Assembly (NCBI GenBank): GCA_021845645.1
Contig: JAJZVM010000135.1
Location: 1 to 11,278, forward strand
Direction of reading: 5' to 3'
Length of the DNA stretch: 11,278 nucleotides
Source of the DNA: Bacillota bacterium
GTDB lineage: Bacteria > Bacillota_E > JAJZYS01 > JAJYTV01
Shown here: one piece after another, positions 1-6,745 of the stretch
Layout of the letters: each line of letters begins with the position of its first letter
Numbering within the stretch: position 1 is the stretch's first letter
Made by a program: the position numbers and the translations under genes
The notes under the pieces: generated by a model
What the model saw: only the letters and a program-made list of their open reading frames with translations
What the model was told of the DNA's origin: nothing
Database searches by the model: none

Positions 1-1
1 G

Positions 2-853
2 CAGGCCGTCACGGGTTTCACGCTGCGCCGGGTCGCGACGCTGCCGCAACCCGCCGAGGGCCTCGCGGCCGTGGCCGCAGGCGGCGATGTGACCATCTTC
101 GGCGGCCTCGGTCCCCAAGGCTCCCTGACAGCGATCTACCGCCTGGCAGGCGGCAGGCTCGCGCCCGCGGGGCAACTGCCCCTGCCCATCCACGATCTCG
201 CAGCGGCGCCGCTGCCCTATGGCGGCCTGCTCGTGGCCGGCGGCGGCCAGGTGGCGAGCTTCGATGGGATCTATCTCTACCGCGGCGGGAGGCTGCAGAC
301 CCTCGGCACCCTGCCGACGCCGCGCTCGGATCTTGCCGCCGTGCCCTTGGCGGGGGACGTCTACCTGTTCGGCGGCTACACCGGCCAGAGCTTCCTGCAA
401 ACCATTCTGCGCGTCGACGCGCAGGGGCGCGTCGCAACCGTCGGTCGGCTGCCGCTCGGCCTGCGCTATACGGGCGCCGCCGCCCTGGCGGGGCGTGTCT
501 ACCTCTTCGGCGGGCTGGCCACCGCGGGTTACCAGTCCGCAATCTACCGCTTCACGCCGGGACATGGCATCGCGATCGTGGGGCACCTGCCTGTCGCGGT
601 GCGCGCACCGCTCGTCGCGGCGGGCCCGGGCGGCATCCTGGTCGCCGGCGGGGAGTCCGCGCCTGGCCGCGACCAGTCGGAGGTCTACTGGTACGAGCCG
701 GGCAGGGGACTCAGGCGGATCGGTGCCCTGCCCTGGCCGCTCGCCCTGGGGGTCGCCGTCCACCTGGGCGGGGACCGCTTCGCCATCATCGGGGGCGAGA
801 ACGGCTCGCAACTGTCCGCCAAGATCGTGGTGCTCACGCTGCGGCAGCGGTAG
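2..853 (+). CDS. Kelch-like beta-propeller protein, 5'-truncated by the window
   Basis: The frame is open from the first complete codon at position 2 to TAG at 851-853, so the gene starts outside the window. A GTG at 71 is not the start, because the first repeat already begins upstream of it with VATLPQP. Six repeats are visible, each opening with LP (LPQP, LPLP, LPTP, LPLG, LPVA, LPWP) at spacings of 45, 45, 46, 46 and 47 residues plus a final 41. Each repeat has a mid-repeat hydrophobic strand usually ending in GG (TIFGG, YLFGG, AIIGG), followed by a (A/E)IYR/VYWY-type strand. This is the pattern of Kelch/galactose-oxidase-type beta-propellers, where each repeat forms one four-stranded blade. 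Six blades would make a nearly complete propeller; the missing N-terminus may hold a signal peptide, another domain or a further blade. Ligand and role are unknown. No catalytic residues are recognisable. Assignment to the propeller fold is fairly sure, function is not. Confidence 0.8.
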   Translation, partial: QAVTGFTLRRVATLPQPAEGLAAVAAGGDVTIFGGLGPQGSLTAIYRLAGGRLAPAGQLPLPIHDLAAAPLPYGGLLVAGGGQVASFDGIYLYRGGRLQTLGTLPTPRSDLAAVPLAGDVYLFGGYTGQSFLQTILRVDAQGRVATVGRLPLGLRYTGAAALAGRVYLFGGLATAGYQSAIYRFTPGHGIAIVGHLPVAVRAPLVAAGPGGILVAGGESAPGRDQSEVYWYEPGRGLRRIGALPWPLALGVAVHLGGDRFAIIGGENGSQLSAKIVVLTLRQR

Positions 854-1192
854 GCGGCGGGGGGCGCATCCGGCTCTCCGCCGGCCGATCTGCGGCGAGG
901 GACCGTTGATGGGTGCACCATCGCCTTGCGACATCAGGATGCGATCGTGATCCACGGGTTATCGAGGCGATGGTCAAAAACTTTGCAGCTTTCTGAAATG
1001 GCTTGGCGGCGGACGCCGCCGGTGTCGCCAAGTCCCACAAGGTTCCGATGCGGCGCCTGTGGGCACTGGTGGGCCTTACCACGACCAGTCTCGGTTGTTG
1101 CGGGTGGTCCTGGCGAGACGCCGTGAGCTTGCGCCGCTGCAAGACGCCCGAGGGCAGTGCGAGGTGCCGGTTCTCGCCCCGTGCACCGCCGG
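854..1192. other. Non-coding stretch between Kelch gene and toxin gene
   Basis: These 339 bases separate the Kelch stop codon from the 3' end of the oppositely oriented toxin gene. I find no convincing gene: short open frames exist on both strands but are arginine/proline-rich, lack ribosome binding sites and resemble no family I know. A small GC hairpin (CCGGC, TCTCC loop, GCCGG; 870-884) lies just after the Kelch gene without a following T-run, so it is at best a weak terminator. A second, more elaborate inverted repeat lies at 1002-1032. The part around 970-1000 is visibly more A/T-rich than its surroundings, but no convincing promoter could be placed there. Confidence 0.6.
1002..1032. repeat. 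Nested inverted repeat with two alternative hairpins
   Basis: An outer pair CTTGGCG (1002-1008) and CGCCAAG (1026-1032) is perfectly complementary over 7 bp. Overlapping it, GGCGGC (1005-1010) and GCCGCC (1015-1020) can form a tighter stem with a GGAC loop. The two structures are mutually exclusive. No T-run follows on either strand, so a classical intrinsic terminator is unlikely. It could be a transcript-end structure between the convergent Kelch and toxin genes or a small intergenic repeat element; the sequence alone does not decide. Confidence 0.45.
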
Positions 1193-1603
1193 CTACCGTG
1201 GGCGTTTGGCACCGGGGCCGGCTCGCTCGCTGTCTCTGGTGTTCACGCTGCAGACGCAGGTGCCATCCTGGAGTGCCCGCGCGGCGAGCAGCGCATCCGC
1301 GAACGCGACGTTCTGTGCCACCCAGGTGCCGAGGGCGGCGATCAGCGGCTCCTTGCCGCCCGCGGCCTCGATGCTGTCCCAGCTCAGCACCATCTTGGCG
1401 TAATCCGCCGCCTCCTGCTTCGAGACCGGAAACTTCTGCGTGAGCGCGTACGTCAGTTCGTGTACCACCACTGGGTCGATGCGGCCCTGCGCATCCCCGA
1501 CCTCCAGCCGTGCCAGGAGCTTGCGGCAGGCCGCGCTGTGCTCGTCACGCGTTCTGGCGTGCACGAAGAGATTGGTATCGAGCCAGCCGAGGTCCTCCGC
1601 CAT
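1193..1603 (-). CDS. vapC: PIN-domain toxin, VapC-like
   Basis: This 136-residue protein is of normal VapC length. The N-terminus WLDTNLFVHA is the classic first PIN strand, with D9 as the first metal ligand. E49 (VVVHELTYAL), D103 (FADALLAARA) and D124 (VNTRDSE) complete the acidic quartet that binds Mg2+ or Mn2+ in PIN ribonucleases, so the active site looks intact. Known VapC enzymes cleave RNA, often tRNA, and stop growth when free of antitoxin; the target here cannot be inferred. The ATG is preceded by GGGAGG at exactly 7 nt, lying inside the 3' end of the antitoxin gene, whose stop codon is only 2 nt away, which points to coupled translation. The tail after D124 (ERAGPGAKRPR) is short and basic and does not resemble the usual C-terminal strand of the family, so the last few residues may have drifted. 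Confidence 0.88.
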   Translation of the reverse strand: MAEDLGWLDTNLFVHARTRDEHSAACRKLLARLEVGDAQGRIDPVVVHELTYALTQKFPVSKQEAADYAKMVLSWDSIEAAGGKEPLIAALGTWVAQNVAFADALLAARALQDGTCVCSVNTRDSERAGPGAKRPR

Positions 1604-1605
1604 GC

Positions 1606-1908
1606 CTACGCCTCCCGCGTTGCAGCCGCCTCGCTCTGGGCCATGTCCAGGGGATCCCTTTGGTCACGCCGCGGATACACGCGGTCAGCGATGTCCTGGC
1701 CCATCTGCCCCCGCACGTCTTCCATGTCCACATCCACGTCGAAGGTCGGGAAGTCGGCCAATGTACGCCGGGGGATCACCTCGACCGTGAACCGGCGTTC
1801 CCCCGTCTGCTGCAGCATCAACGTGTAGCCCGTCTCGATGCCGAGCGCCTGCCGAAACTTTGCCGGGAGCGTAACCTGCCCTCGACCTTGCACCTTTACG
1901 AGCGCCAT
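1606..1908 (-). CDS. vapB: AbrB/SpoVT-family antitoxin, VapB-like
   Basis: This 100-residue protein is encoded immediately upstream of the PIN toxin. Residues 3-46 (LVKVQGRGQVTLPAKFRQALG onward) form a typical AbrB swapped-hairpin DNA-binding domain with the conserved G-Q-V-T-L-P segment and R19. The acidic segment around residues 55-70 (FDVDVDMEDVRGQMGQD) and the tail are where such antitoxins usually wrap the toxin. Antitoxin and toxin are normally co-expressed, and the complex represses its own promoter. I chose ATG at 1908 because GGGAGG sits 7 nt upstream, the same arrangement as for the toxin, and because a TATAAT box (1948-1943) would start transcription just upstream of it. An alternative ATG at 1944, also behind GGAGG, would add 12 residues but overlaps that -10 box. 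Confidence 0.85.
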   Translation of the reverse strand: MALVKVQGRGQVTLPAKFRQALGIETGYTLMLQQTGERRFTVEVIPRRTLADFPTFDVDVDMEDVRGQMGQDIADRVYPRRDQRDPLDMAQSEAAATREA

Positions 1909-1942
1909 CGTGAGGCCTCCCGTCACTTGCTGCTGCTTGTCC

Positions 1943-1948
1943 ATTATA
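1943..1948 (-). promoter_or_regulatory. Putative -10 box of the toxin-antitoxin operon
   Basis: On the minus strand the hexamer is a perfect TATAAT. Transcription would begin near 1936, giving a leader of about 28 nt that carries the GGGAGG ribosome binding site (1921-1916) and the ATG at 1908. No good -35 hexamer is visible 16-18 bp upstream, where the sequence reads around ACCGCC. The promoter may therefore be weak, or the box may be coincidental. Confidence 0.5.
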
Positions 1949-1991
1949 CTGCGACCTCCATCATCGGCGGTAACTTCAGTGTTGCACGGCA

Positions 1992-2003
1992 GTTTCGCGA
2001 AAC
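1992..2003. promoter_or_regulatory. Perfect 12-bp palindrome upstream of the antitoxin promoter
   Basis: GTTTCGCGAAAC is a perfect self-complementary 12-mer lying about 44 bp upstream of the TATAAT box of the toxin-antitoxin operon. Its position upstream of the promoter and its dyad symmetry fit an operator for a dimeric regulator, possibly the antitoxin itself or its complex with the toxin. A second copy is not evident near the promoter, so an operator role is a guess. Confidence 0.35.
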
Positions 2004-2346
2004 ATACGGAAATGGGGGCGCGACCTGTCGGGTCATGCCACCGCGGGTCGACGCACTGCACGGAACGCGTCGCCCCGAAAAGTTCCTACTGGCCGACGGA
2101 TTGCCACAACGCGCCATCTGTGCCTTGAGCACCGAAGACCCAAGACGCCTCGGTACAGAAGGTCGAGAGGCGACTTCATGGAAAGGGTTACGGACGGCTT
2201 CCGTGTTTCGGCGGCACACGGGGCCGCTGCACCGCATCCAGCGAGACGCGCGTCGGCAAGTTGCCGTTCCTCTTGCACGCCTCGTAGGCACAGGATCGAG
2301 ATCGTCCTCGCGATCCTCCACCGCTGCCTGCGCCATAGGGTATTCC

Positions 2347-2361
2347 GCTCCGAAGCGGAGC
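2347..2361. repeat. Compact 6-bp hairpin
   Basis: GCTCCG (2347-2352) and CGGAGC (2356-2361) are perfect complements separated by the trinucleotide AAG. No T-run follows. It could be a small transcript structure ahead of the MIP gene or a protein-binding dyad. Confidence 0.35.
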
Positions 2362-2403
2362 AGGGACCACCTTCCGGCCTGCAAAAACGCCGGCGTGGCA
2401 AGC

Positions 2404-2412
2404 TGATATACA
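2404..2412 (+). promoter_or_regulatory. Possible extended -10 element for the MIP/epimerase operon
   Basis: TG followed by one base and TATACA forms an extended -10 pattern. A start near 2419 would give a leader of about 120 nt before the GTG at 2541. No matching -35 hexamer lies 17 bp upstream, where the sequence is A-rich. Low confidence. Confidence 0.3.
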
Positions 2413-2540
2413 ACAGGGAGATGGGACTTGGCCGTTGGCAGGAGGACGCTGCCATCGCCGGGAGGGCCGCTCTGGCTCCAAGCCGCTGAGCCGATTTTCT
2501 CAAACCTTCGCCAGGCGTACGCCGGAACTTCTCGTCGGAG

Positions 2541-3380
2541 GTGATCGCCCTGCCGAGCGCCAAGCCCGCCTGCCACTGGCGAGCCTACCTTGCCGAGTTC
2601 CTGGGAACGGCCATCCTGGTGTTCCTCGGTCTCGGGGCAGTCATCTTCGACTTCGGCCCCGGATCGCCCGTGGCGACTCTGATGCCCGACCCGTTCCTGC
2701 GGCGCCTGCTGACCGGCTTTCTCTTCGGCAGCGTCGGCGCCCTTGTGGCCCTGAGCCCGCTCGGGCGCGAATCGGGGGCGCACCTCGATCCCGTGCTGTC
2801 GTGGGCGTTCTGGCTTGCGGGCAGCCTGCAGCTGCGGGATGCGGTTCTCTACACCCTGGCGCAGTTCCTGGGTGCCATCCTCGGCGCCCTGCCGCTGCCC
2901 GTCGTCTGGGGCGGCTTCGGGGCCGCGGTGCGCTACGGCGCCACGCTGCCCGGCGCATCGGGCAGCGTCTTGGCGATCCTCGGCGAGGCGGCCGCCACGT
3001 TCGCGCTCGTCGGCGGCATCCTCGCCTTCGTCGGCCGGGCCCGCCTGCGCCCATACACGCCGGCCCTGATCCCGCCGCTCGTCGCGCTGCTTGTCGCTTG
3101 CGAGGCGCCCTTGAGCGGCACATCGATGAATCCCGCGCGCACACTAGGACCGGCCCTCGTCTCGAACTCCCTGGGGTATCTCTGGATCTACCTGGTCGGA
3201 CCGGCCGCGGGTGCCCTGATCGCGGCCATCGTCGTGGCACGGCCCAGCGCGGTGCACGTCGCCAAGATCGCACATCACGAGCACGATCCGCTCGAACGGT
3301 TCCACGGTCCCGCCAGGGGGAGCGTGGCGGCCAAGGTGCAGCGCCGCTCGGCGGCCATCGTGCGCAAGGAGCGCCTCTGA
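2541..3380 (+). CDS. MIP-family (aquaporin/glycerol facilitator-like) channel with a DPV first box
   Basis: This is an inner-membrane channel protein of 279 residues. The two MIP halves are visible: helix 1 with AEFLGT (E19) and the mirrored helix 4 with GEAAATF (E149). The first half-helix loop reads SGAHLDPVLS (residues 78-87), so the usual NPA box is DPV. The second reads SGTSMNPARTLGPAL, with an intact NPA (197-199) and the selectivity arginine R200. MIP channels pass water, glycerol or other small neutral solutes; the altered first box leaves the solute open. The C-terminal tail (about residues 233-279) is polar, histidine/arginine-rich and presumably cytosolic. GTG at 2541 is the only usable start after an in-frame stop at 2487, though its ribosome binding site is poor (GGAG directly abuts it). 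The next gene follows after 29 nt, so the two are probably co-transcribed. Confidence 0.85.
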   Translation: MIALPSAKPACHWRAYLAEFLGTAILVFLGLGAVIFDFGPGSPVATLMPDPFLRRLLTGFLFGSVGALVALSPLGRESGAHLDPVLSWAFWLAGSLQLRDAVLYTLAQFLGAILGALPLPVVWGGFGAAVRYGATLPGASGSVLAILGEAAATFALVGGILAFVGRARLRPYTPALIPPLVALLVACEAPLSGTSMNPARTLGPALVSNSLGYLWIYLVGPAAGALIAAIVVARPSAVHVAKIAHHEHDPLERFHGPARGSVAAKVQRRSAAIVRKERL

Positions 3381-3409
3381 CCCGAATCTGCCCTCGGGAG
3401 GTCCGTGAA

Positions 3410-4420
3410 ATGGAGGACGCCTGCGTGCGCGAGGGCCTGTACGGCGACGAGCGGGCCGTCACCCTGTGCGCCGGCCCATACGAAGCCACGGTCCTTCCCG
3501 GCATCGGCGGGCACGTCGTCGCCCTGCGCGACACCGTGCGGGATCTGCGCCTGCTGCGCGAGCCGCTCGACGTGGCCGACGACCTCGCGGCCTACCGGCG
3601 CGATCCGATTCCGTACGGCATTCCACTGCTGTTTCCGCCGAACCGCATCGCGGACGGCACCTTCACTTGCTGCGGGGAGACCTACCGCCTGCCGATCAAC
3701 GAACCGGCCCGCCACAACAGCCTGCACGGCTTTTTCGCCCGTGGGCCGTGGCAGGTCTCGTCGCTCGGCGCCCGGGGCGGGGTGGCGCGCCTTTTGCTCC
3801 GGCGCCAGCTGCGCGCAGGTGACGAGGAGTACGGCTATTTTCCGCACCGCCTCACGCTCGCGCTCAGCTACGAGCTCTCGGGGCAGGGACTGCGCCACGC
3901 GGTGCGCGTGCGCAACGACGGCGACAGGCCGGCGCCGCTCATGGTGGGCTTTCACACGGCTCTGAGGGTGCCGTTTGCGGCCGCTGCAGCCGCAGGCGAC
4001 TGCGACGTGTTCGTCAGCATCGGTGAGAAGTGGCAGCTGTCCCTGCGCGGGCTGCCGACCGGACGGCGGATGCCGAGGGACCTGATGCAGGAGGCGATCG
4101 CGCAGGGGCACGGCGATGCCGGCGCGCAGCCGATCGACGCGCTCTTCTCCGCCCAGCCGCGCGACGGGCGGAACCTCTGCCGCGTGCGCGACCGCTCAAC
4201 GGGACTCGCGGTCGTCTACGCGACGGACGATGCGTTCCGGAACTGGATGCTCTGGAACGGCGACGCGCAAAGCGGCTTTTTCTGTGCCGAGCCCATGACC
4301 TGCCTCGTGAACGCCCCGAACCTCGATCTGCCATGGGATGTCAGTGGCATGCGGACGCTTGCCCCGGGGGCAAGCTGGGTCGGGGCATGCACCCTCGGCG
4401 TGGAGCCGGCAGTCGGCTGA
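3410..4420 (+). CDS. Aldose 1-epimerase (galactose mutarotase-like) family protein
   Basis: This 336-residue protein has the layout of the galactose-mutarotase superfamily. NRIADGTF (N78, R79) and NSLHGF (H106) match the substrate-binding strand and first active-site histidine; GFHTALRVPF (H182) matches the second histidine, the general acid; CAEPMTCLVNAPN (E294) matches the general-base glutamate. All the expected catalytic residues are therefore present. Family members interconvert alpha and beta anomers of free sugars, or bind related hexose derivatives. The EPMT...NAPN ending is shared with a group of bacterial epimerase-like proteins that I recall only as aldose 1-epimerase homologues, not proven galactose mutarotases. 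No signal peptide is visible, so it acts in the cytosol. ATG at 3410 is supported by GGGAGGT at 3396-3402. The 29-nt distance to the MIP gene suggests an operon and a role in sugar or polyol handling; that link is inference. Confidence 0.85.
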   Translation: MEDACVREGLYGDERAVTLCAGPYEATVLPGIGGHVVALRDTVRDLRLLREPLDVADDLAAYRRDPIPYGIPLLFPPNRIADGTFTCCGETYRLPINEPARHNSLHGFFARGPWQVSSLGARGGVARLLLRRQLRAGDEEYGYFPHRLTLALSYELSGQGLRHAVRVRNDGDRPAPLMVGFHTALRVPFAAAAAAGDCDVFVSIGEKWQLSLRGLPTGRRMPRDLMQEAIAQGHGDAGAQPIDALFSAQPRDGRNLCRVRDRSTGLAVVYATDDAFRNWMLWNGDAQSGFFCAEPMTCLVNAPNLDLPWDVSGMRTLAPGASWVGACTLGVEPAVG

Positions 4421-4464
4421 CCCGAACGCACAGCGTCCTGGCTACCCTTGAGGCGACGCGCCGG

Positions 4465-6690
4465 TCAGGCCTCGCAGCCGGCCGCCTCCAGCCGCAGGCG
4501 CTCCAAGGCCGTCCACACCCGCTCCGGCGTGAGCGGCAGGTCGTAGATGCGTATGCCACAGGCACGCGCGACAGCGTTCGCGATCGCAGGGGCGACGGGA
4601 ATGATGCCGCTCTCGCCGACCCCCTTGCAGCCGAACGGGCCGGGGCCGTCCTCGCTTTCGATCAGGATCGACTCGAAGACGTCGGGCATGTCGGAGAACG
4701 TCGGCACGCGGTAGTCGACCAGGTTGCCGTTCAGCAGCTGGCCATCCTGGAAGCTGAGTTCCTCGAAGAGCGTGTGGCCGACGCCCATGAGGGCACCGCC
4801 GAGGTCCTGCCCTTCGGCGGAATCCGGATTGATCGCGCGGCCCACGTCGGCCACGGTGACGTAGCGCTCGACTCTGACGACTCCCGTCTCCCTGTCGACG
4901 GAAACCTCGGCGGCGCCGAAACCGGCCTCCCAGTAGACGGTGGCGCCAGCGCCGAAGTGGCCGGGCTTGATCGCGCCGTGCCCGACGACCTCGCCGCCGG
5001 GCATGCCGAAGATGCCACGCACCGTGCGAGAGACCGCATCGGAGCCGAATTCGCCCTCCCGAAGGCCGCCGTCGCGGAGTTGCCGCAGGCAGTCCCCTGC
5101 GGCCTCGTACACGGCCCGCCCGACGACGGTCGTGCCCCGGCTGGCGCTGACGCCCTGGTCCCAGGGCATCTCGTCGGTATCGGGCAGCGCGACGTGGACG
5201 GCCGTGAAGGGGATGCCGAGCACCTCCGCGGCGATCTGTCCCATTGCCGTGCGCATGCCCTGGCCCATCTCTATGGCGTCCACCTGCACCGTCGCGGTGC
5301 CGTCGTGGTGCACGCGCACGTTGGCCTGGGCGATCGTGTTGTTGGTCATGCCGCCGTCCTTGACGCCGATGGCGAGACCTGCGTTGGCGCTCGGCCAGCC
5401 GATCCGCCGGGCGAGCAGGCGCAGGCCCTCCGGGAAGTCGCCGTCGATCGGCGTGTCGCTCGGGTTCCAGAGTTCCCCGGCCTGGACGAGGTTCTTCAGG
5501 CGGAAGGCCAGAGGGTCCATGGCGAGGGCCTGCGCGATGAGGTCCATGTGCGACTCGACCGCCCACATGCCCTGCGGGGCGCCATAGCCGCGGAAGGCCC
5601 CGGCCGGCACCTTGTCGGTGAACACGGCCGCTGCGTGGGAGTGGACATGTGGGATGCGGTACGGGCCGATCGCGCGGTAGGCGGCCTTGTTGGCCACGCG
5701 CGGGCCGATGTCCGAGTAGGCGCCCGTGTCGAGCAGGGTGTGCGTCTGCCGCGCCGTGATCGTGCCGTCGAGCCTGACGCCGGTCTTGACGGTGACGCGG
5801 GCGGCGTGGCGGGTCAGGGTGTGGAACGGGTCCTCCGCCACGCGCACCGGCAGGCCGACCTGGCGCGCCAGCACGGCCGCGAGCGGCTCGTACTTCGCGT
5901 AGCACTTGTTGCCGTAGGCGCCGCCGATGTACGGAACGTGGACGCGCACGTCCTGGAGCCCCATGCCGAAGATGCCCGCGAGCTCCGCGCGGACCGCGTG
6001 CGGGTGCTGGGTCGACGACCAGACCTCGAGCCGGCCCGCCTGCCAGCGGGCGATGCTCACGTACGGCTCCAGGCTGACGTGCGACACCGGCGGGAACGTG
6101 AAGGTGTGCTCGAAGATGCGGTCCGCCTCGGCGAAGCCCGTCGCGACGTCGCCCCAGCGGAACGTCGCCTCGTGGCAGATGTTCGTGCTGCGGCCCTGCG
6201 CGCCGAGGTCCGCGAGATCCTTGAAGCGGCCGGACGCCTCGGTGCTGGCGTGGAGCAGGGGGGCCTCGGGACGCAGGGCCTGGTCGATGTCGAGCACGGG
6301 CTGCAGTGGCTCGTAGTCCACCGAAACGAGCTCGGCCGCGCGTGACGCGGTGGCTTCATCCACGGCCACGACGGCCACGACGGGCTCGCCCTCGAACAGA
6401 ACCTCGTCGAGCGGCAGGATCGGCTGGTCCGCGTACGCGGGGCCGAAGAACGGCCGGCAGCCTGTGATCGCGCGGCCCGTCAGCACCGTCAGCACGCCTG
6501 GCAGGGCCTTCGCGGCGCCAATGTCGACCGCCGCGATCCGCGCGTGGGCATGGGGACTGCGCACCAGCTTCGCGTGGACCATGTCCGGAATGCGCAAATC
6601 GGTGCCGAAAAGAGCCTTGCCGGTAACTTTTTCGACCGCATCGGCCCGAGGCAGCGACACACCCACGACCCGCGTCGGTGACGGCACCAT
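4465..6690 (-). CDS. Xanthine dehydrogenase/aldehyde oxidase-family molybdopterin-binding subunit
   Basis: This 741-residue protein is the catalytic large subunit of a molybdenum hydroxylase, which uses water-derived oxygen to hydroxylate aldehydes or N-heterocycles. Residues about 15-130 form the N-terminal a/b-hammerhead domain (EKVTGKALFGTDL...); the cofactor-binding domains follow. Visible cofactor/active-site motifs are GGAYGNK (256-262), AFRGYGAPQ (365-373, counterpart of the FRGFG loop), EMGQGMRTAM (474-483), ASRGTT (516-521) and KGVGESG, with E693 as the catalytic glutamate. The CO-dehydrogenase loop AYRCSFR is absent, so it is not CoxL. Length is normal for a separate subunit. FAD and 2Fe-2S partner genes are not adjacent on either side. 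ATG at 6690 is chosen for the AGGGGGG 6 nt upstream; an ATG at 6729 overlaps the probable -10 box. The convergent epimerase gene ends 44 bp away. Substrate unknown. Confidence 0.9.
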   Translation of the reverse strand: MVPSPTRVVGVSLPRADAVEKVTGKALFGTDLRIPDMVHAKLVRSPHAHARIAAVDIGAAKALPGVLTVLTGRAITGCRPFFGPAYADQPILPLDEVLFEGEPVVAVVAVDEATASRAAELVSVDYEPLQPVLDIDQALRPEAPLLHASTEASGRFKDLADLGAQGRSTNICHEATFRWGDVATGFAEADRIFEHTFTFPPVSHVSLEPYVSIARWQAGRLEVWSSTQHPHAVRAELAGIFGMGLQDVRVHVPYIGGAYGNKCYAKYEPLAAVLARQVGLPVRVAEDPFHTLTRHAARVTVKTGVRLDGTITARQTHTLLDTGAYSDIGPRVANKAAYRAIGPYRIPHVHSHAAAVFTDKVPAGAFRGYGAPQGMWAVESHMDLIAQALAMDPLAFRLKNLVQAGELWNPSDTPIDGDFPEGLRLLARRIGWPSANAGLAIGVKDGGMTNNTIAQANVRVHHDGTATVQVDAIEMGQGMRTAMGQIAAEVLGIPFTAVHVALPDTDEMPWDQGVSASRGTTVVGRAVYEAAGDCLRQLRDGGLREGEFGSDAVSRTVRGIFGMPGGEVVGHGAIKPGHFGAGATVYWEAGFGAAEVSVDRETGVVRVERYVTVADVGRAINPDSAEGQDLGGALMGVGHTLFEELSFQDGQLLNGNLVDYRVPTFSDMPDVFESILIESEDGPGPFGCKGVGESGIIPVAPAIANAVARACGIRIYDLPLTPERVWTALERLRLEAAGCEA

Positions 6691-6726
6691 TGGTTGCCCC
6701 CCTGAGAACCAGCGTGCGGAAAGAGC

Positions 6727-6745
6727 CATTGTACACAACATACAA
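6727..6745 (-). promoter_or_regulatory. Hydroxylase-side promoter element and candidate operator
   Basis: The minus strand reads TTGTATGTTGTGTACAATG. TACAAT (6733-6728) is a 5/6 match to a -10 box and would start transcription near 6721, about 31 nt before the ATG. The plus strand shows the dyad TTGT-AC-ACAA (6729-6738), similar to operators of FadR-type GntR repressors, and a wider TTGTA-N7-TACAA (6729-6745). No good -35 is present 17 bp upstream (GACGAG), which fits an activator-dependent or weak promoter. Confidence 0.45.

Larger units (their letters stand above)
1909..2540. other. Long non-coding stretch between antitoxin and MIP gene
   Basis: These 632 bases lie between the divergent antitoxin and MIP-channel genes. 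The left part holds the toxin-antitoxin promoter and the GTTTCGCGAAAC palindrome. The rest has less G+C than the flanking genes, and its open frames on both strands translate to low-complexity arginine/serine-rich sequence without recognisable domains. A compact hairpin (GCTCCG, AAG loop, CGGAGC) lies at 2347-2361. An extended -10-like box, TG-A-TATACA (2404-2412), could serve the MIP operon with a leader of about 120 nt, but no -35 matches. The stretch may contain a decayed gene; I could not identify one. Confidence 0.5.

Noticed and set aside
926..1126. Small plus-strand gene in the gap after the Kelch gene.
   Set aside because: Its translation is tryptophan/arginine/proline-rich, resembles no family, has no ribosome site and overlaps the nested inverted repeat.
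2421..2489. A 22-codon ORF just after the TATACA box, in frame with the MIP gene.
   Set aside because: GGGAG abuts its ATG with no spacing, the peptide has no recognisable feature, and it stops well before the MIP start.
2435..3409. Long N-terminal extension of the epimerase frame through the MIP gene.
   Set aside because: The MIP gene occupies this stretch in another frame with clear motifs; the epimerase has a strong ribosome site and ATG at 3410.
4421..4464. Bidirectional terminator between the convergent epimerase and hydroxylase genes.
   Set aside because: I see no inverted repeat of useful length and no T-run in these 44 bases.
4030..6345. A 771-codon plus-strand open frame lying opposite the molybdopterin-subunit gene and running out of the epimerase gene.
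   Set aside because: It is an antisense by-product of GC-biased third codon positions: arginine/alanine/aspartate/histidine-rich, with no domain, start signal or ribosome site, and opposite a gene with clear family motifs.
4465..6690. Carbon monoxide dehydrogenase large subunit (CoxL).
   Set aside because: The diagnostic AYRCSFR active-site loop is absent; the corresponding loop reads AFRGYGAPQ as in xanthine/aldehyde-type enzymes.
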